Below, piece by piece: positions 47,482-57,615 of a stretch of DNA of 64,000 nt (position 1 is its first letter; each line of letters starts with the position of its first letter). Position numbers and translations under genes: made by a program. A model generated the notes under the pieces. It saw only the letters and a list, made by a program, of their open reading frames with translations, did no database searches and was not told the DNA's origin. The DNA is from Sphingobacterium humi (GTDB lineage: Bacteria; Bacteroidota; Bacteroidia; Sphingobacteriales; Sphingobacteriaceae): assembly GCF_009768885.1 (NCBI RefSeq), contig NZ_WSQA01000002.1, forward strand, positions 310,001 to 374,000, given 5' to 3'.

Positions 47482-48852
47482 TTAAAAATTTCTTAAAAAT
47501 TTGTCCGCAAAGCTTGACATATTTACCCCATTGTAATTGTTTGAACTCATAAATAGCAAATTGTACCCGTTTGACTTAAAAGTATCTAAAAAGCCTTCTA
47601 ACTCAGTCAATTGCGTAATTACACGAAAGGATGGATGATTGAAAGCGAGAGTTAAACTTGCTTGTATATTATCCAAAACTACATTTTTTTCCTTTAAAAG
47701 AGAAATATTGACAAATACGACTGCAAAATCGGATTCATTCATACTATTTGCATACTCTTGGATAAAATGAGCGTCCAGACTGTCATATGCATTTAATTCA
47801 ATAATAGTAACTAAAGCTTGGTTGGGGAATTGCTCCTTTACCGCATGGATACTGGCCCTTAACTTAGAAGGGGTATGAGCGAAATCTTGGTACACCACGC
47901 TTCCATTTTGGCTAGCTACAAACTCTAAATATCGGATGGAGCTTTTGAAATCTTGAATGGCATGATAAAATTCGTCCCTTTTAACGCCTAACCATTCGCA
48001 AACGGTGAATGCACCGGCAATATTAGAGAGGTTATGTTTACCGAAAACCTTCAATGGAATGCGTTCCTCTCCATGATGCAGGTAGGTCACGCCTTTGTTG
48101 ATGCTGTATTCCGGAAGCTTATAGCCATGTCTATTGATTTTAATGTCCATGGTTTTCTCTACAACGCTTCTGGTGCGCTCGTCGTCCTTATTATAAATAA
48201 GGGTACCTTTGGGCACGATGGTGCGAATAAAGTCCTCAAACTGCTTATAATAAGCCTCTTGATCCATTAGGGCTTTGAAGTGATCCCATTCAATACCGGA
48301 GATTAACGCAATGTTAGGTTTATATTCCAGGAATTTTGAATGCTTATCTACGCTGGAGGCATAGTATTCATCACCTTCAATGATGATTAGGTTATTCTCA
48401 GGGTTCAATTGCAGCAGTTTATCAAAACCCTCCAACTGTGCCCCTACTAAATAGTCGAATGATTTCCCTAATTTCTTAAGCACATGCATCACCATGCTGG
48501 TGATGGTTGTTTTGCCATAGGTGCCGGCAATGACAACCCGCGTTTTTTCGACGCTTTGCTCGTATACAAACTCAGGGAAGGAATAGATTTTTAAGCCAAG
48601 TTCCTGGGCCTTGAGCAGCTCAGGGTTTTTATCGACGGCATGCATGCCTAAAATAACGGCATCGATGTCCTCGGTAATTTTGTCCGGAAACCAGCCCAAC
48701 TCTTTCGGCAGTAGTCCGGCCTCTAATAAGTGAGATTTGGACGGCTCGACGATTTGATCGTCAGAACCACTAACCTGATGCCCTTGTTCGGCTAAGTTGA
48801 TAGCCAAATTATGCATAATGCTTCCGCCTATGGCAATAAAATGAATTCGCAT
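47482..48852 (-). CDS. mpl: UDP-N-acetylmuramate:tripeptide ligase
   Basis: 456 residues. The N-terminal Mur ligase fold begins MRIHFIAIGGSIMHNLAINL, where the IMHN replaces the MurC pattern GMSG-A and marks the Mpl branch. The ATP loop is AGTYGKTTITSM, with IIEGDEYYASSVDKHSKF and SGIEWDHFKALM in the central domain and the C-terminal motif QDFAHTPSKLRASI. Mpl ligates recycled L-Ala-gamma-D-Glu-meso-DAP to UDP-MurNAc, returning murein tripeptide to synthesis. It directly abuts prmA (stop and start adjacent) as the last gene of the glmU-like/tpiA/prmA/mpl operon. Confidence 0.92.
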   Translation of the reverse strand: MRIHFIAIGGSIMHNLAINLAEQGHQVSGSDDQIVEPSKSHLLEAGLLPKELGWFPDKITEDIDAVILGMHAVDKNPELLKAQELGLKIYSFPEFVYEQSVEKTRVVIAGTYGKTTITSMVMHVLKKLGKSFDYLVGAQLEGFDKLLQLNPENNLIIIEGDEYYASSVDKHSKFLEYKPNIALISGIEWDHFKALMDQEAYYKQFEDFIRTIVPKGTLIYNKDDERTRSVVEKTMDIKINRHGYKLPEYSINKGVTYLHHGEERIPLKVFGKHNLSNIAGAFTVCEWLGVKRDEFYHAIQDFKSSIRYLEFVASQNGSVVYQDFAHTPSKLRASIHAVKEQFPNQALVTIIELNAYDSLDAHFIQEYANSMNESDFAVVFVNISLLKEKNVVLDNIQASLTLAFNHPSFRVITQLTELEGFLDTFKSNGYNLLFMSSNNYNGVNMSSFADKFLRNF

Positions 48853-49695
48853 TTATTGAGCTTTAGTAAACTTGGCCGCACACCAATTATCGAGCGTTTT
48901 CTTATCGTTATATTGGAAACCCACAGACTCGGCCTTTTGTTTGAGGATTTCTAAATCTTCTCCGTCATAAAATCCGGAAAGATAGAGCTCCCCTCCTGCT
49001 GGCAGGCAGTCGGCGTAAGTAGCCAACTGATCTAAAAGGATGTTTCTGTTGATGTTGGCTAATACCGTATCCACCTGAACACCTTCAATAGCCTCTTTAG
49101 ATCCTAGTTTCTCCTTAATCTGTTCGCAATGGTTCAATTGGGCATTTTCACGCACGCTTTCCACGCAAATGGGGTCATAATCTACCGCAAGCAACTCCGT
49201 CGCGCCTCTTTTTGCGGCAAGAATAGCAAGAATGCCCGTTCCACAGCCCATATCCAATACGCGTTTTCCTTCAAAGTTATTGTCTAAAATAAATGACAAC
49301 ATCATGGAAGTGGTTTGGTGATGGCCCGTGCCGAAAGACATTTTCGGATCGATAATAATCTGATACGGATATTGAGGTTTATCTTCGTGGAAAGTAGCCC
49401 GCACATAGCAGGTATCATCCACTAAAATAGGGTTAAAATTACTTTCCCAGAGTTTATTCCAGTTTTGCTCTTCGATATCCTTCACCTCATAATTAAGGTC
49501 ATAGCCCTGCACCTCCTGCAACAATACGGTCTCCAAGGCTTGAATATCTAAATTGGCAGCAGGGATATACGCATCGAACCCAGTCGGGTTATCTTCGAAG
49601 GTATCGAATCCTATTTCTGCCAATTCAGCGATAAGCAAATCCTTTTGCCAATCTTCAAGAGATGAAGACGTAAAAGTAACTGCTGTGTATTTCAT
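48853..49695 (-). CDS. prmA: ribosomal protein L11 methyltransferase
   Basis: 280 residues, with a small N-terminal recognition domain and a Rossmann methyltransferase domain. The SAM motif is VLDMGCGTGILAILAAKRGA, with LAVDYDPICVESVRENAQ, and the post-motif is VLANINRNILLDQL, characteristic of PrmA. KMSFGTGHHQTTSMML is the family signature before the SAM site. It methylates L11 of the large ribosomal subunit. It starts 3 bases after the tpiA stop, in the same operon. Confidence 0.95.
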   Translation of the reverse strand: MKYTAVTFTSSSLEDWQKDLLIAELAEIGFDTFEDNPTGFDAYIPAANLDIQALETVLLQEVQGYDLNYEVKDIEEQNWNKLWESNFNPILVDDTCYVRATFHEDKPQYPYQIIIDPKMSFGTGHHQTTSMMLSFILDNNFEGKRVLDMGCGTGILAILAAKRGATELLAVDYDPICVESVRENAQLNHCEQIKEKLGSKEAIEGVQVDTVLANINRNILLDQLATYADCLPAGGELYLSGFYDGEDLEILKQKAESVGFQYNDKKTLDNWCAAKFTKAQ

Positions 49696-49698
49696 TTG

Positions 49699-50466
49699 TT
49701 ATGCATTAAATACATTAATAATCTGCAAGAAATCACGCGATTTCAAGGAAGCACCACCAATAAGGCCACCATCGATATCAGGTTGCGAGAATAGGCTTTC
49801 CGCATTTGAAGGGTTGGCACTACCGCCATACAAAATGGTTGTATCGTTGGCTACTGCTTCGCCATATTGCTCGGCCAAGGTTTTACGAATGAAGGCATGC
49901 ACCTCTTGTGCTTGTTCTGGAGAAGCTGTTAAGCCTGTTCCAATAGCCCAAACAGGCTCGTATGCAATCACTACGTTTCTGAACTGCTCTTCGTTTAAGT
50001 GAAAAAGCCCTTTGTTCAATTGGCCTTTCAATAGGTTGAAGAAATCACCAGCTTCACGCTCTTCCTTGGTTTCACCAATACAGAAGATCGGTTTTAATTG
50101 CTGACCTAAAGCCGCATCAACCTTTGCTGCTAGCAGTTCATCCGTTTCGCCGAAGTAAGCACGGCGCTCGGAGTGTCCTAATATTATGTAGGTTGCTCCG
50201 GTAGATTTTACCTGACTTGCTGAAATTTCACCTGTATAAGCACCAGAAGCGGCTTGATGACAGTTTTGAGAGCCAATGGATACATTGGTTACACCGGCAC
50301 TTAACTTTGCTAACGCAGGCAAGTGGATATAAGGGCTACACACGACAACCTCTTGCTCGCCACGCACCTCATCTTTTACCATGTTTACAATTTCGGAAAA
50401 CAAGCTTAAGCCCTGCTCGTAGTCCATGTTCATCTTCCAGTTTCCTGCAACAATGTTCTTACGCAT
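49699..50466 (-). CDS. tpiA: triosephosphate isomerase
   Basis: 255 residues, the normal TIM length. All catalytic elements are visible: AGNWKMN with Lys11, ILGHSERR with the catalytic His, and VIAYEPVWAIGTG with the catalytic Glu, plus the phosphate loop ILYGGSANPSN. It interconverts dihydroxyacetone phosphate and glyceraldehyde 3-phosphate. It lies between the glmU-like gene and prmA, spaced by 11 and 3 bases. Confidence 0.97.
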   Translation of the reverse strand: MRKNIVAGNWKMNMDYEQGLSLFSEIVNMVKDEVRGEQEVVVCSPYIHLPALAKLSAGVTNVSIGSQNCHQAASGAYTGEISASQVKSTGATYIILGHSERRAYFGETDELLAAKVDAALGQQLKPIFCIGETKEEREAGDFFNLLKGQLNKGLFHLNEEQFRNVVIAYEPVWAIGTGLTASPEQAQEVHAFIRKTLAEQYGEAVANDTTILYGGSANPSNAESLFSQPDIDGGLIGGASLKSRDFLQIINVFNA

Positions 50467-50477
50467 AAATTGATATA

Positions 50478-51680
50478 TTAAGTGTTGATTATTCTATCTC
50501 TAATTTCTTTTGTTTCCGCAAATATATGGTTAAAAATCGCCATATCGTGCAGGTTATCCGCTGCACCGGCTTGTTTTCTTCGGGCCAACATGCCGAAGAA
50601 TTCTTCTAGGATATAAGCCTCTTTTTGTTGATCGGTAAGCCAACAAAAGTCTGGAACAAATTTGGGAATAAAATTCGATATTGCAATCTGGGCGGCACAG
50701 CCAATGACGGTACCCGTGGTAAAGGAAGAGTTGATAGCAGCCATGGCATAATCGCCCATCATCAGGCCGCACTTTAACAGTCCGGTATCTCGCAGATTCT
50801 CTTCTTTATAATCGTAAAGCATAACCGCTTTCCAGTTGTTCTTTAAATTAGAATTGCTGGAGCCAGCACCCAGGTTACAGCCCTCGCCAATAACGGCGCA
50901 GCCCAAATAGCCTTCATGGCCCTTGGCACTGTTTCCCCACATCACCGTGTTATTCACCTCACCAGCAATGGTGCTCCCCGGCCCGATACTCACATTCTCA
51001 TACAAACGAGCGCCGGTTTTTACCCTTGCGTTCGCGCCAATGCCTACATAGCCTTTCAGGAAACTACCTTCTTCTAACTGGGCGTTTTTTCCAATATAAA
51101 TAGGCCCCTTTAAACTGTTTAAGCTAACACCTTCTAGTTGTGCCCCTTCTTCCACAAAGAGCCAATCGCCATACAACGCATTGCTTGATGACAAGCTTGC
51201 CGAACTCCTCCCCTTGGTTAAGAGCTTGAAATCGGCCAGTAACTGTTCCTTATTATACCTGAATATGTCTTCCGGAAAGTGAATGCAGGAAGGGGAAAAA
51301 GATAGCTGTATCGGTTTTAATTGTCGGAGCTCCTTTTCCAGCTGATCGGGGTATCGATCTACCCGCGCCGCTAGCCATCGAGAACCATCCATCAACACTT
51401 CACCTAGCTTAAGACTATCCAAGGCTTGCAATAACATCTCTGAGGGCAGTAAGCGCGCATCCAGGATCAATATATCCGCTGCGGGTGATGGATGTAAAGG
51501 AAAGGAAAGTTGCAGGTATTCAGCTGTATGGTAGGAAACGGGGCAATGGAAAAGTTTATTCCACTTTTCGTTCAACGTACAGAGGCCTACCCGTAGGTTT
51601 CCCACAGGGCGGCTTGCGGTGAAAGGAAATAAATGCTTACGCCAATCGGCATTGTCATATAATACGATGGAATGCGGCAT
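50478..51680 (-). CDS. GlmU-like sugar nucleotidyltransferase/acetyltransferase
   Basis: 400 residues. The N-terminal half is the divergent nucleotidyltransferase-like domain of the Bacteroidota GlmU family (TIGR03991 type): SIVLYDNADWRKHLFPFTASRP and LCTLNEKW. The C-terminal half is a left-handed beta helix with hexapeptide repeats (PIYIGKNAQLEEGSFLKG, VGIGANARVKTGARLYEN, AVIGEGCNLGAGSSNSNLKN). It is thought to make UDP-GlcNAc for cell-wall synthesis, which suits the linked mpl. It is shorter and very divergent in the first domain compared with E. coli GlmU (456 residues). Confidence 0.85.
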   Translation of the reverse strand: MPHSIVLYDNADWRKHLFPFTASRPVGNLRVGLCTLNEKWNKLFHCPVSYHTAEYLQLSFPLHPSPAADILILDARLLPSEMLLQALDSLKLGEVLMDGSRWLAARVDRYPDQLEKELRQLKPIQLSFSPSCIHFPEDIFRYNKEQLLADFKLLTKGRSSASLSSSNALYGDWLFVEEGAQLEGVSLNSLKGPIYIGKNAQLEEGSFLKGYVGIGANARVKTGARLYENVSIGPGSTIAGEVNNTVMWGNSAKGHEGYLGCAVIGEGCNLGAGSSNSNLKNNWKAVMLYDYKEENLRDTGLLKCGLMMGDYAMAAINSSFTTGTVIGCAAQIAISNFIPKFVPDFCWLTDQQKEAYILEEFFGMLARRKQAGAADNLHDMAIFNHIFAETKEIRDRIINT

Positions 51681-51701
51681 ATGTTAAATAAAAGTACATA
51701 A

Positions 51702-51735
51702 AAAAACCCCGATAAGCACATGTTATCGGGATTTT
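51702..51735 (-). terminator. rpmE terminator
   Basis: The stem CCCGATAA / TTATCGGG with a 7-nt loop, preceded by an A6 run that becomes the T-run of the minus transcript, about 25 bases after the rpmE stop. Confidence 0.85.
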
Positions 51736-51760
51736 CTTAAATTTCTTGGTAGAAATAAAC

Positions 51761-52009
51761 TTATTTCTTGTTGTAACGGCTGCGGAATTTATCAATACGT
51801 CCTGCAGTATCAACCAATTTCATTTTACCAGTGTAGAATGGGTGTGAAGTGTGAGAGATCTCTAATTTCACTAATGGATATTCATTGCCATCTTCCCAAG
51901 TAATAGTCTCTTTCGTGTCAACACAAGATTTAGTCATGAAAGCGTAGTCGTTAGACATGTCTTTAAATACAACTAATCTGTAGTTTGATGGATGCAAATC
52001 TTTTTTCAT
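51761..52009 (-). CDS. rpmE2: 50S ribosomal protein L31, type B
   Basis: 82 residues, as in type-B L31. [20 protein letters not shown] and the conserved [20 protein letters not shown] are diagnostic. Only one Cys is present, so it lacks the zinc-binding CxxC set of type A and is the zinc-independent form. It has a good promoter (52049-52080) and its own terminator. Confidence 0.97.
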   Translation of the reverse strand: MKKDLHPSNYRLVVFKDMSNDYAFMTKSCVDTKETITWEDGNEYPLVKLEISHTSHPFYTGKMKLVDTAGRIDKFRSRYNKK

Positions 52010-52048
52010 TTTATCTTTATGATTACTATATATTCAACAATCGAGGTG

Positions 52049-52080
52049 CAAAGATAATTTATTTTTCCATTAAAAACAAA
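52049..52080 (-). promoter_or_regulatory. rpmE promoter
   Basis: On the minus strand: TTTG (52077-52080), 20-base spacer, TATCTTTG (52049-52056). A full match to the Bacteroidota sigma-A promoter, 40 bases before the ATG. Confidence 0.75.
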
Positions 52081-52245
52081 AAAGTAGAAATTTTCATTCC
52101 ACAGGATGTTAATAAATTTTCATTGCAAATTTCAGCAGATGCTTGATGACTGCAAAAATTGGAAAATGCTTTGATTTTTGCAAATAAAAGGGGATAAATT
52201 CGTGCTTTTTTCCGGGGAACAGTCGATTAAGTAGTTCAAATTTCC

Positions 52246-52253
52246 TACTTTTG
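52246..52253 (+). promoter_or_regulatory. lysS promoter -7 element
   Basis: TACTTTTG matches TAnnTTTG and lies 26 bases before the lysS ATG. No obvious -33 element. Confidence 0.45.
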
Positions 52254-52278
52254 CCTTTCAATATAAGTTCGAAGAAAA

Positions 52279-53997
52279 ATGAGTATCGGATTATCAGAAC
52301 AAGAACAACAACGCAGACTTAACCTACAAGGATTGATCGATTTAGGGATCAACCCTTTTCCTGCAGAGGAATTTGAAGTAAATGCCACTGCAGAAGACAT
52401 ATTAGCAAACTACGAAAGAGATAAACTCAACTATAAGAACATCCAATTTGCCGGCCGTATCATGAGCCGTCGTGTGATGGGAAGTGCCTCTTTCATGGAG
52501 TTGCAAGATTCAACAGGCCGTATCCAGGCTTACGTGAAGCGCGACGACATCTGCCCTACTGAAGATAAAACCCTTTATAATACTGTTTTCAAGAAATTAT
52601 TGGATATCGGTGATATCGTTGGTATCCGTGGCTATGTTTTTACGACGCAAACCGGAGAAATCAGTATCCACGTGGAGGAACTTAAGGTATTAACGAAGTC
52701 TTTACGCCCATTACCGGTGGTTAAAGAAGCGGAAGGGAAAACCTTTGATGCTTTCACCGATCCGGAACAAAGATACCGTATGCGTTATGTTGACTTAATT
52801 GTGAACTCGCAAAACAAAGATATTTTCTTAAAACGTACGAAGCTTTTCAATGCCATGCGCGAGTATTTTAATAACGCGGGTTACATGGAAGTGGAAACGC
52901 CTATTTTGCAAGCCATCCCTGGTGGTGCGGCAGCACGTCCGTTCACGACCCACCATAACGCCTTAGATATTCCTTTATACTTACGTATCGCGAATGAGCT
53001 TTACTTAAAAAGATTAATTGTAGGTGGTTTTGACGGGGTGTATGAGTTCTCGAAAAACTTCCGTAACGAAGGAATGGATCGTACGCATAACCCGGAATTT
53101 ACAGCCATGGAGATCTATGTAGCATACAAAGACTACCACTGGATGATGGACTTCACCGAGAAGTTATTGGAGCACTGTGCGCAATCGGTAAACGGTACTA
53201 CAAAAGCTACCTTCGGTGAGCATGAGATTGACTTCCGTGCGCCATACCCTCGCATCAGCATGACCGACGCGATTAAACAGTTTACAGGCTTTGACATTAC
53301 TGGAAAATCTGAAACGGAACTTCGCGAGGCTGCAAAAGGCATGGGCATTGATGTGAATGAGACTATGGGTAAAGGGAAATTAATTGATGAGATTTTCGGC
53401 GAGAAATGTGAAGGCAACTTCATTCAGCCTACTTTCATTACCGACTACCCTATTGAGATGTCGCCATTAACAAAGAAACACCGTGACAATCCGGAATTGA
53501 CCGAGCGTTTCGAATTAATGGTTTGTGGTAAAGAGATTGCGAATGCCTACTCGGAGTTAAATGACCCGATCGATCAGCGCGAGCGCTTCGAGGATCAGTT
53601 GAAACTTTCTGAAAAAGGCGATGATGAAGCGATGTTTATCGACCAAGATTTTCTACGTGCCTTGGAATATGGAATGCCTCCTACCTCTGGTTTAGGAATT
53701 GGAATGGACCGTTTAATTATGTTCTTAACCAATAATGCATCCATCCAAGAGGTGTTGTTCTTCCCGCAAATGCGCCCTGAAAAAGCAGCTAAGGTTGCTT
53801 CTGTTGCTGACTATGTAGCACAAGGAATTGCAGAGGAATGGGTACCGGTATTGCAAAAAATGGGATTCCATACCATTGAAGCATTAAAAGAAGCGAACCC
53901 TAACAAGGTATTTAATGACTTGGGCGGCATGCGTAAGAAAATGAAACTAGATATTAGTATGCCTACTAAAGATGAAGTAATGGCTTGGTTTAACTAA
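52279..53997 (+). CDS. lysS: lysyl-tRNA synthetase, class II
   Basis: 572 residues. The N-terminal OB-fold binds the anticodon (FAGRIMSRRVMGSASFMELQ). The class II catalytic core shows motif 1 around ETPILQAIPGGAAARPF, motif 2 at FRNEGMDRTHNPEFTAMEIY and motif 3 at GLGIGMDRLIMFLTNN. About 65 C-terminal residues after motif 3 (ending KDEVMAWFN) exceed the E. coli enzyme (about 505 residues) and contain a helical segment MGFHTIEALKEANPNKVFND; this extension is common among Bacteroidota as far as I recall. It charges tRNA-Lys. Confidence 0.97.
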   Translation: MSIGLSEQEQQRRLNLQGLIDLGINPFPAEEFEVNATAEDILANYERDKLNYKNIQFAGRIMSRRVMGSASFMELQDSTGRIQAYVKRDDICPTEDKTLYNTVFKKLLDIGDIVGIRGYVFTTQTGEISIHVEELKVLTKSLRPLPVVKEAEGKTFDAFTDPEQRYRMRYVDLIVNSQNKDIFLKRTKLFNAMREYFNNAGYMEVETPILQAIPGGAAARPFTTHHNALDIPLYLRIANELYLKRLIVGGFDGVYEFSKNFRNEGMDRTHNPEFTAMEIYVAYKDYHWMMDFTEKLLEHCAQSVNGTTKATFGEHEIDFRAPYPRISMTDAIKQFTGFDITGKSETELREAAKGMGIDVNETMGKGKLIDEIFGEKCEGNFIQPTFITDYPIEMSPLTKKHRDNPELTERFELMVCGKEIANAYSELNDPIDQRERFEDQLKLSEKGDDEAMFIDQDFLRALEYGMPPTSGLGIGMDRLIMFLTNNASIQEVLFFPQMRPEKAAKVASVADYVAQGIAEEWVPVLQKMGFHTIEALKEANPNKVFNDLGGMRKKMKLDISMPTKDEVMAWFN

Positions 53998-54027
53998 AAC
54001 CTATACATTCTCCATCCAACGATACAG

Positions 54028-54061
54028 AACAGCAACAAGGATAGTCTTGTTGCTGTTTTTT
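54028..54061 (+). terminator. lysS terminator
   Basis: A 12-bp stem AACAGCAACAAG / CTTGTTGCTGTT with a 6-nt loop and T-run, 31 bases after the stop. Confidence 0.9.
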
Positions 54062-54167
54062 TATGGCCTGCCTATCCCCTGCCATGCTAAACATCCCCTA
54101 GCCAAACAAATCCATCCTTCTTAAGGTTTATTCATAGTATTTAAGGATTATTTGAAAGGAAAGCATC

Positions 54168-54560
54168 ATGAAATATCTTTTTGCACCACTGCTATGCAGC
54201 ATCCTATTTGCCTGTGGCGCTTCGAATAGCAGTACTAAAAAACCGAAAATCGAAGGCAATTGGCGATGGATTAAATCGACGGGTGGCTTTGTCGGAAGAA
54301 CAACAACACCGGAAAGCAGCAATCAGGAAGTGCATCTGCAGATTAGCAAGGATAGCATCTTTACCTATGAAAATGGGGAATTTAAGGGCGCAGTTCCCTA
54401 CAACCTTCAGCTAGGCAAGGTCATTGAATCGCAGAAGATGGAATGGCAATTTGAATTTGAAGGTCGTCGCACCGCGGTTTATCAGCAAGACAGCCTTCTG
54501 ATTCTTAAAGAACAATGCTACGACTGTTTCAACAGAACTTTTGTGAAAATGAAAGAATAA
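54168..54560 (+). CDS. small lipoprotein, lipocalin-like
   Basis: 130 residues with lipobox LFAC (Cys16) followed by GASNSSTKKP. The body starts IEGNWRWIKSTGG and continues as beta strands (VHLQISKDSIFTYENGEF, MEWQFEFEGRRTAVYQ, DSLLILKEQCYDCFNRTFVK), the arrangement of the lipocalin-like DUF family often seen in Bacteroidota. The CYDC pair near the end could form a disulfide. The function is unknown. Confidence 0.75.
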   Translation: MKYLFAPLLCSILFACGASNSSTKKPKIEGNWRWIKSTGGFVGRTTTPESSNQEVHLQISKDSIFTYENGEFKGAVPYNLQLGKVIESQKMEWQFEFEGRRTAVYQQDSLLILKEQCYDCFNRTFVKMKE

Positions 54561-54596
54561 AAAAGCCGGTTCTAAAGTTAGAACCGGCTATAAATA
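54561..54596. terminator. terminator between the small lipoprotein and the M16 peptidase
   Basis: A 10-bp perfect stem AGCCGGTTCT / AGAACCGGCT with a 6-nt loop; A-run on the left, weak T content on the right. It sits between converging genes. Confidence 0.75.
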
Positions 54597-54632
54597 CCCG
54601 CTAATAGCGGTTTATGCTGTATTTAATTGTTG

Positions 54633-57497
54633 TTATTTTTTCTCTGCAGCTTCTGGCAACAAGATGAATTTGTACAAACGATCTTCTTTGATGTATTTGT
54701 TCGCAACGTCTTTCACCGATTTCACCGTCACTTTACTTAAATCTTCTAAGTATTTAGTAACACCAGCTAAATCTTCGCCGTTTTGGCTCGCAGATACCAA
54801 TTGGCTCATCCAGAATCCGTTTTCTTTCAAGCTAAGCTCCAATTGACGCTTCTCTTCGATTACGAATTTGTCTAAGTCGGTTTGTGATGGACCATTCGCT
54901 TTGATTTTCTTGAACTCATCTAAGGTAGAAGCAATCAAAGATTTGTATTTGTCTACACTGGTTCCAAAGGATACACTTAAGCTGTAGCGACCTTTCGGAT
55001 ATTTCGAATAGCCTATACTTGCTCTCGTGCCATAGATACCACTTTCTTCTTCACGCAAGCGCTCTAATAAGCGAGTGGATAATACTTTCTCTAAAGCGTC
55101 CATATTCACGTTCTCCGTATCATTAAAGGTGTAATCACCATAGATTGCGATACGTACATTTGCTTTCGCTTCTTTTCCTTTGTACACCACTTTCTCTACC
55201 CCTTTTGCAGGTTCGTAAAGATTTAAGTCTTTGGCGACTTCCTTACGTCCAGTCGACGGTAAAGCGGCTAAATAGTTCTCCAAGTAAGGCTTAATTTCCT
55301 CTTCAGTGAAAGAACCTACAATAACGAAGGTAAAGTCGGAAGCGTCTGCAAAGCGTTCTTTGTAGATTTCCAAAGCACGTTGTTGGCTAACATTATCTAA
55401 TTCCGGTTTACCGAATGGTAAGCGACGGATACTGTTTCCATACAAGGTGTTTAAGGCTGCTTTAGAGTAAACGAAGTTCGGATCGTTATCTCTGTTCGCC
55501 AACATATCGATCTGCTTGCTTAAAATACCTTGGAATACATCAGTTTCAATTCTAGGCGCTGTGAAATAACCGTAGATTAATTCGAAAGCCGTTTTTAAAC
55601 CTTCTTTATCTGATCTTCCGGAAAGACCTTCTGTACGCTCGCCAATATATGGAGAAACGTTTGCTTCTTTTCCGGTCATGTATTTCTGCAATTCGATGGT
55701 ATTTAACTGACCAACACCACTGGAGTTGATTAGGTTACCAGCAAATGTAGCTGACATATAATCCGCATCTGAATATAAGGAGGTACCACCTGGACTGAAG
55801 GCATTGATTAAGATTTCATCGTTTTTGAAAGTAGTAGGTTTCAATAAAACCTTCACACCATTGCTTAACACCAATTCTTTAGTGCCGATTTTAGCAATTT
55901 CCTTCTCCGATTTAATGGTTCCTTTTACCGGTTCTTTGGCAAGTAATGGCAAATCAGACACTTTATCATCGTATGCAGTTAACTGCTCATTATCGATATC
56001 TTTAAACCATTTATCGATGGTAGCTTCGTTCGGTAGATTAGCTTTTTCAGTCTCTGGAGCCAAGATTACCACATCGCGGTTGTTATCTACGTAGTATTTC
56101 TCACCAATAGCAACAACTTCTTTCAAGGTTAAAGTTGGCAATAACTGCTTGGTAATTTCATACCTATCTTCATCACTCAAGGCAGGGCCATCTTTTAGGA
56201 AGTGATTTAAATAAGTACCTACGTAGCTATCAGACTTACGCTTATCGCGTTCCACATAATTCGTTTCATTTCCTTTGTTTAACGCAACGATAGCCCGTTG
56301 GAATTCCGTATCGGTAAATCCGAATCTGTCAACACGGTCTAATTCACGAACTAGGGTTTTAAAACCTTCTTCAAATGCGCCAGGTTTAGAAACGAAGTAT
56401 GCCGACATATTCTCTAAACCTCCAAAGAAGTCTTCGATATCGATGCCACCTTGAATAAATGGCGGAGTTGCCGATTGGCTTAATTCTCCCAAACGATTGT
56501 TGATCATTTGGGTATAAACGTTCTGCATTAAGGCCAAACGATAATCTCCAACGGTATTGATTTTTTGTTCCTTATGCTTGATGATAATCTGACCTACAGT
56601 ATAGGTCATTTCCGGATCGGTTACCGCGATAAATTGATTCTTATTCAATAAGTCAATTTTGTATTCCGTACGTGCCTTTGGTTTCTCATTAACACGCATA
56701 TCTGAGAATAAGCGTTTGATCTCGCTCTCAATGTAAGCTGGATCTACATCACCTACCACAATAAGGGATTGTAAATCCGGACGATACCAATCTTTATGAA
56801 ACTGACGGATTAACTCCGGTTTAAAGCCCATCACCACTTCTTCGGTACCAATAGGCATACGATCTGCGTAGCGGGATCCGTTCACTAAAGTTTTCATAAA
56901 CTGGTCGCGCATGCGTTGCATTGCGCCACGGCCACCGCGCATTTCTTCCATGATAATTCCGCGTTCTTTATCAATCTCGGAAGTCTCTAACATGGCGTCC
57001 TGTGCCCAGTCACGCATTACCTGCAAGCCATTCTTCAATAACTCAGGATCGTCGGAAGGAATCGGCAATTGATAAACAGTTTCATCAAATCCGGTGTAAG
57101 CGTTTAAATCAGATCCGAAACGAACCCCTGCTTTTTGCAAGTAGTTTACCAATTCGTTTTTCGGGAAATGCTTCAAGCCGTTGAAGTTCATGTGTTCCAA
57201 GAAGTGGGCTAATCCAGCTTGCTCATCATTTTCAACGATAGAGCCTACTTTCACCGCTAAATACATGGTTACCCTTTTCTCAGGTTCCGTATTTTTACGG
57301 ATGTAATATTGAAAGCCATTTTTCAACTTTCCGGTTTTCACTTCTTGGTCGAAAGGCAATTTGCTGTCCCATTTTAGGGAATCCTTATGCAGGATTTCTT
57401 TGGCTTCCGGGTTTAAGGCACTTGACTCATAAGCCGTTGCTATCTCTGTTGTAAAAGGTAGCAAAAAGGCCAGGGCCAGTGGTTTTAATATTTTCAT
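54633..57497 (-). CDS. exported M16 family zinc peptidase
   Basis: 954 residues with a signal peptide (about 1-22). It is the long form with two M16 halves. The inverted zinc motif HFLEH is at 98-102 (AGLAHFLEHMNFNG), and the third ligand glutamate is in IDKERGIIMEEMRGG. The second half (from about 500; VKVLLKPTTFKNDEILINAF, FTFVIVGSFTEEEIKPYLENY) lacks the HxxEH motif, as expected for the inactive partner half. It probably degrades peptides in the periplasm. It stands alone, divergent from xerD. Confidence 0.93.
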   Translation of the reverse strand: MKILKPLALAFLLPFTTEIATAYESSALNPEAKEILHKDSLKWDSKLPFDQEVKTGKLKNGFQYYIRKNTEPEKRVTMYLAVKVGSIVENDEQAGLAHFLEHMNFNGLKHFPKNELVNYLQKAGVRFGSDLNAYTGFDETVYQLPIPSDDPELLKNGLQVMRDWAQDAMLETSEIDKERGIIMEEMRGGRGAMQRMRDQFMKTLVNGSRYADRMPIGTEEVVMGFKPELIRQFHKDWYRPDLQSLIVVGDVDPAYIESEIKRLFSDMRVNEKPKARTEYKIDLLNKNQFIAVTDPEMTYTVGQIIIKHKEQKINTVGDYRLALMQNVYTQMINNRLGELSQSATPPFIQGGIDIEDFFGGLENMSAYFVSKPGAFEEGFKTLVRELDRVDRFGFTDTEFQRAIVALNKGNETNYVERDKRKSDSYVGTYLNHFLKDGPALSDEDRYEITKQLLPTLTLKEVVAIGEKYYVDNNRDVVILAPETEKANLPNEATIDKWFKDIDNEQLTAYDDKVSDLPLLAKEPVKGTIKSEKEIAKIGTKELVLSNGVKVLLKPTTFKNDEILINAFSPGGTSLYSDADYMSATFAGNLINSSGVGQLNTIELQKYMTGKEANVSPYIGERTEGLSGRSDKEGLKTAFELIYGYFTAPRIETDVFQGILSKQIDMLANRDNDPNFVYSKAALNTLYGNSIRRLPFGKPELDNVSQQRALEIYKERFADASDFTFVIVGSFTEEEIKPYLENYLAALPSTGRKEVAKDLNLYEPAKGVEKVVYKGKEAKANVRIAIYGDYTFNDTENVNMDALEKVLSTRLLERLREEESGIYGTRASIGYSKYPKGRYSLSVSFGTSVDKYKSLIASTLDEFKKIKANGPSQTDLDKFVIEEKRQLELSLKENGFWMSQLVSASQNGEDLAGVTKYLEDLSKVTVKSVKDVANKYIKEDRLYKFILLPEAAEKK

Positions 57498-57615
57498 AAT
57501 CTCAAATAATTTATCTGAATGGTTTTAATTATTTTACCGCCGCCAATCTACGATAATTTCTTTAGTATTAAAACAAGATTAAGCCTTTTTGGGATAATTT
57601 AATTATATTTAACAT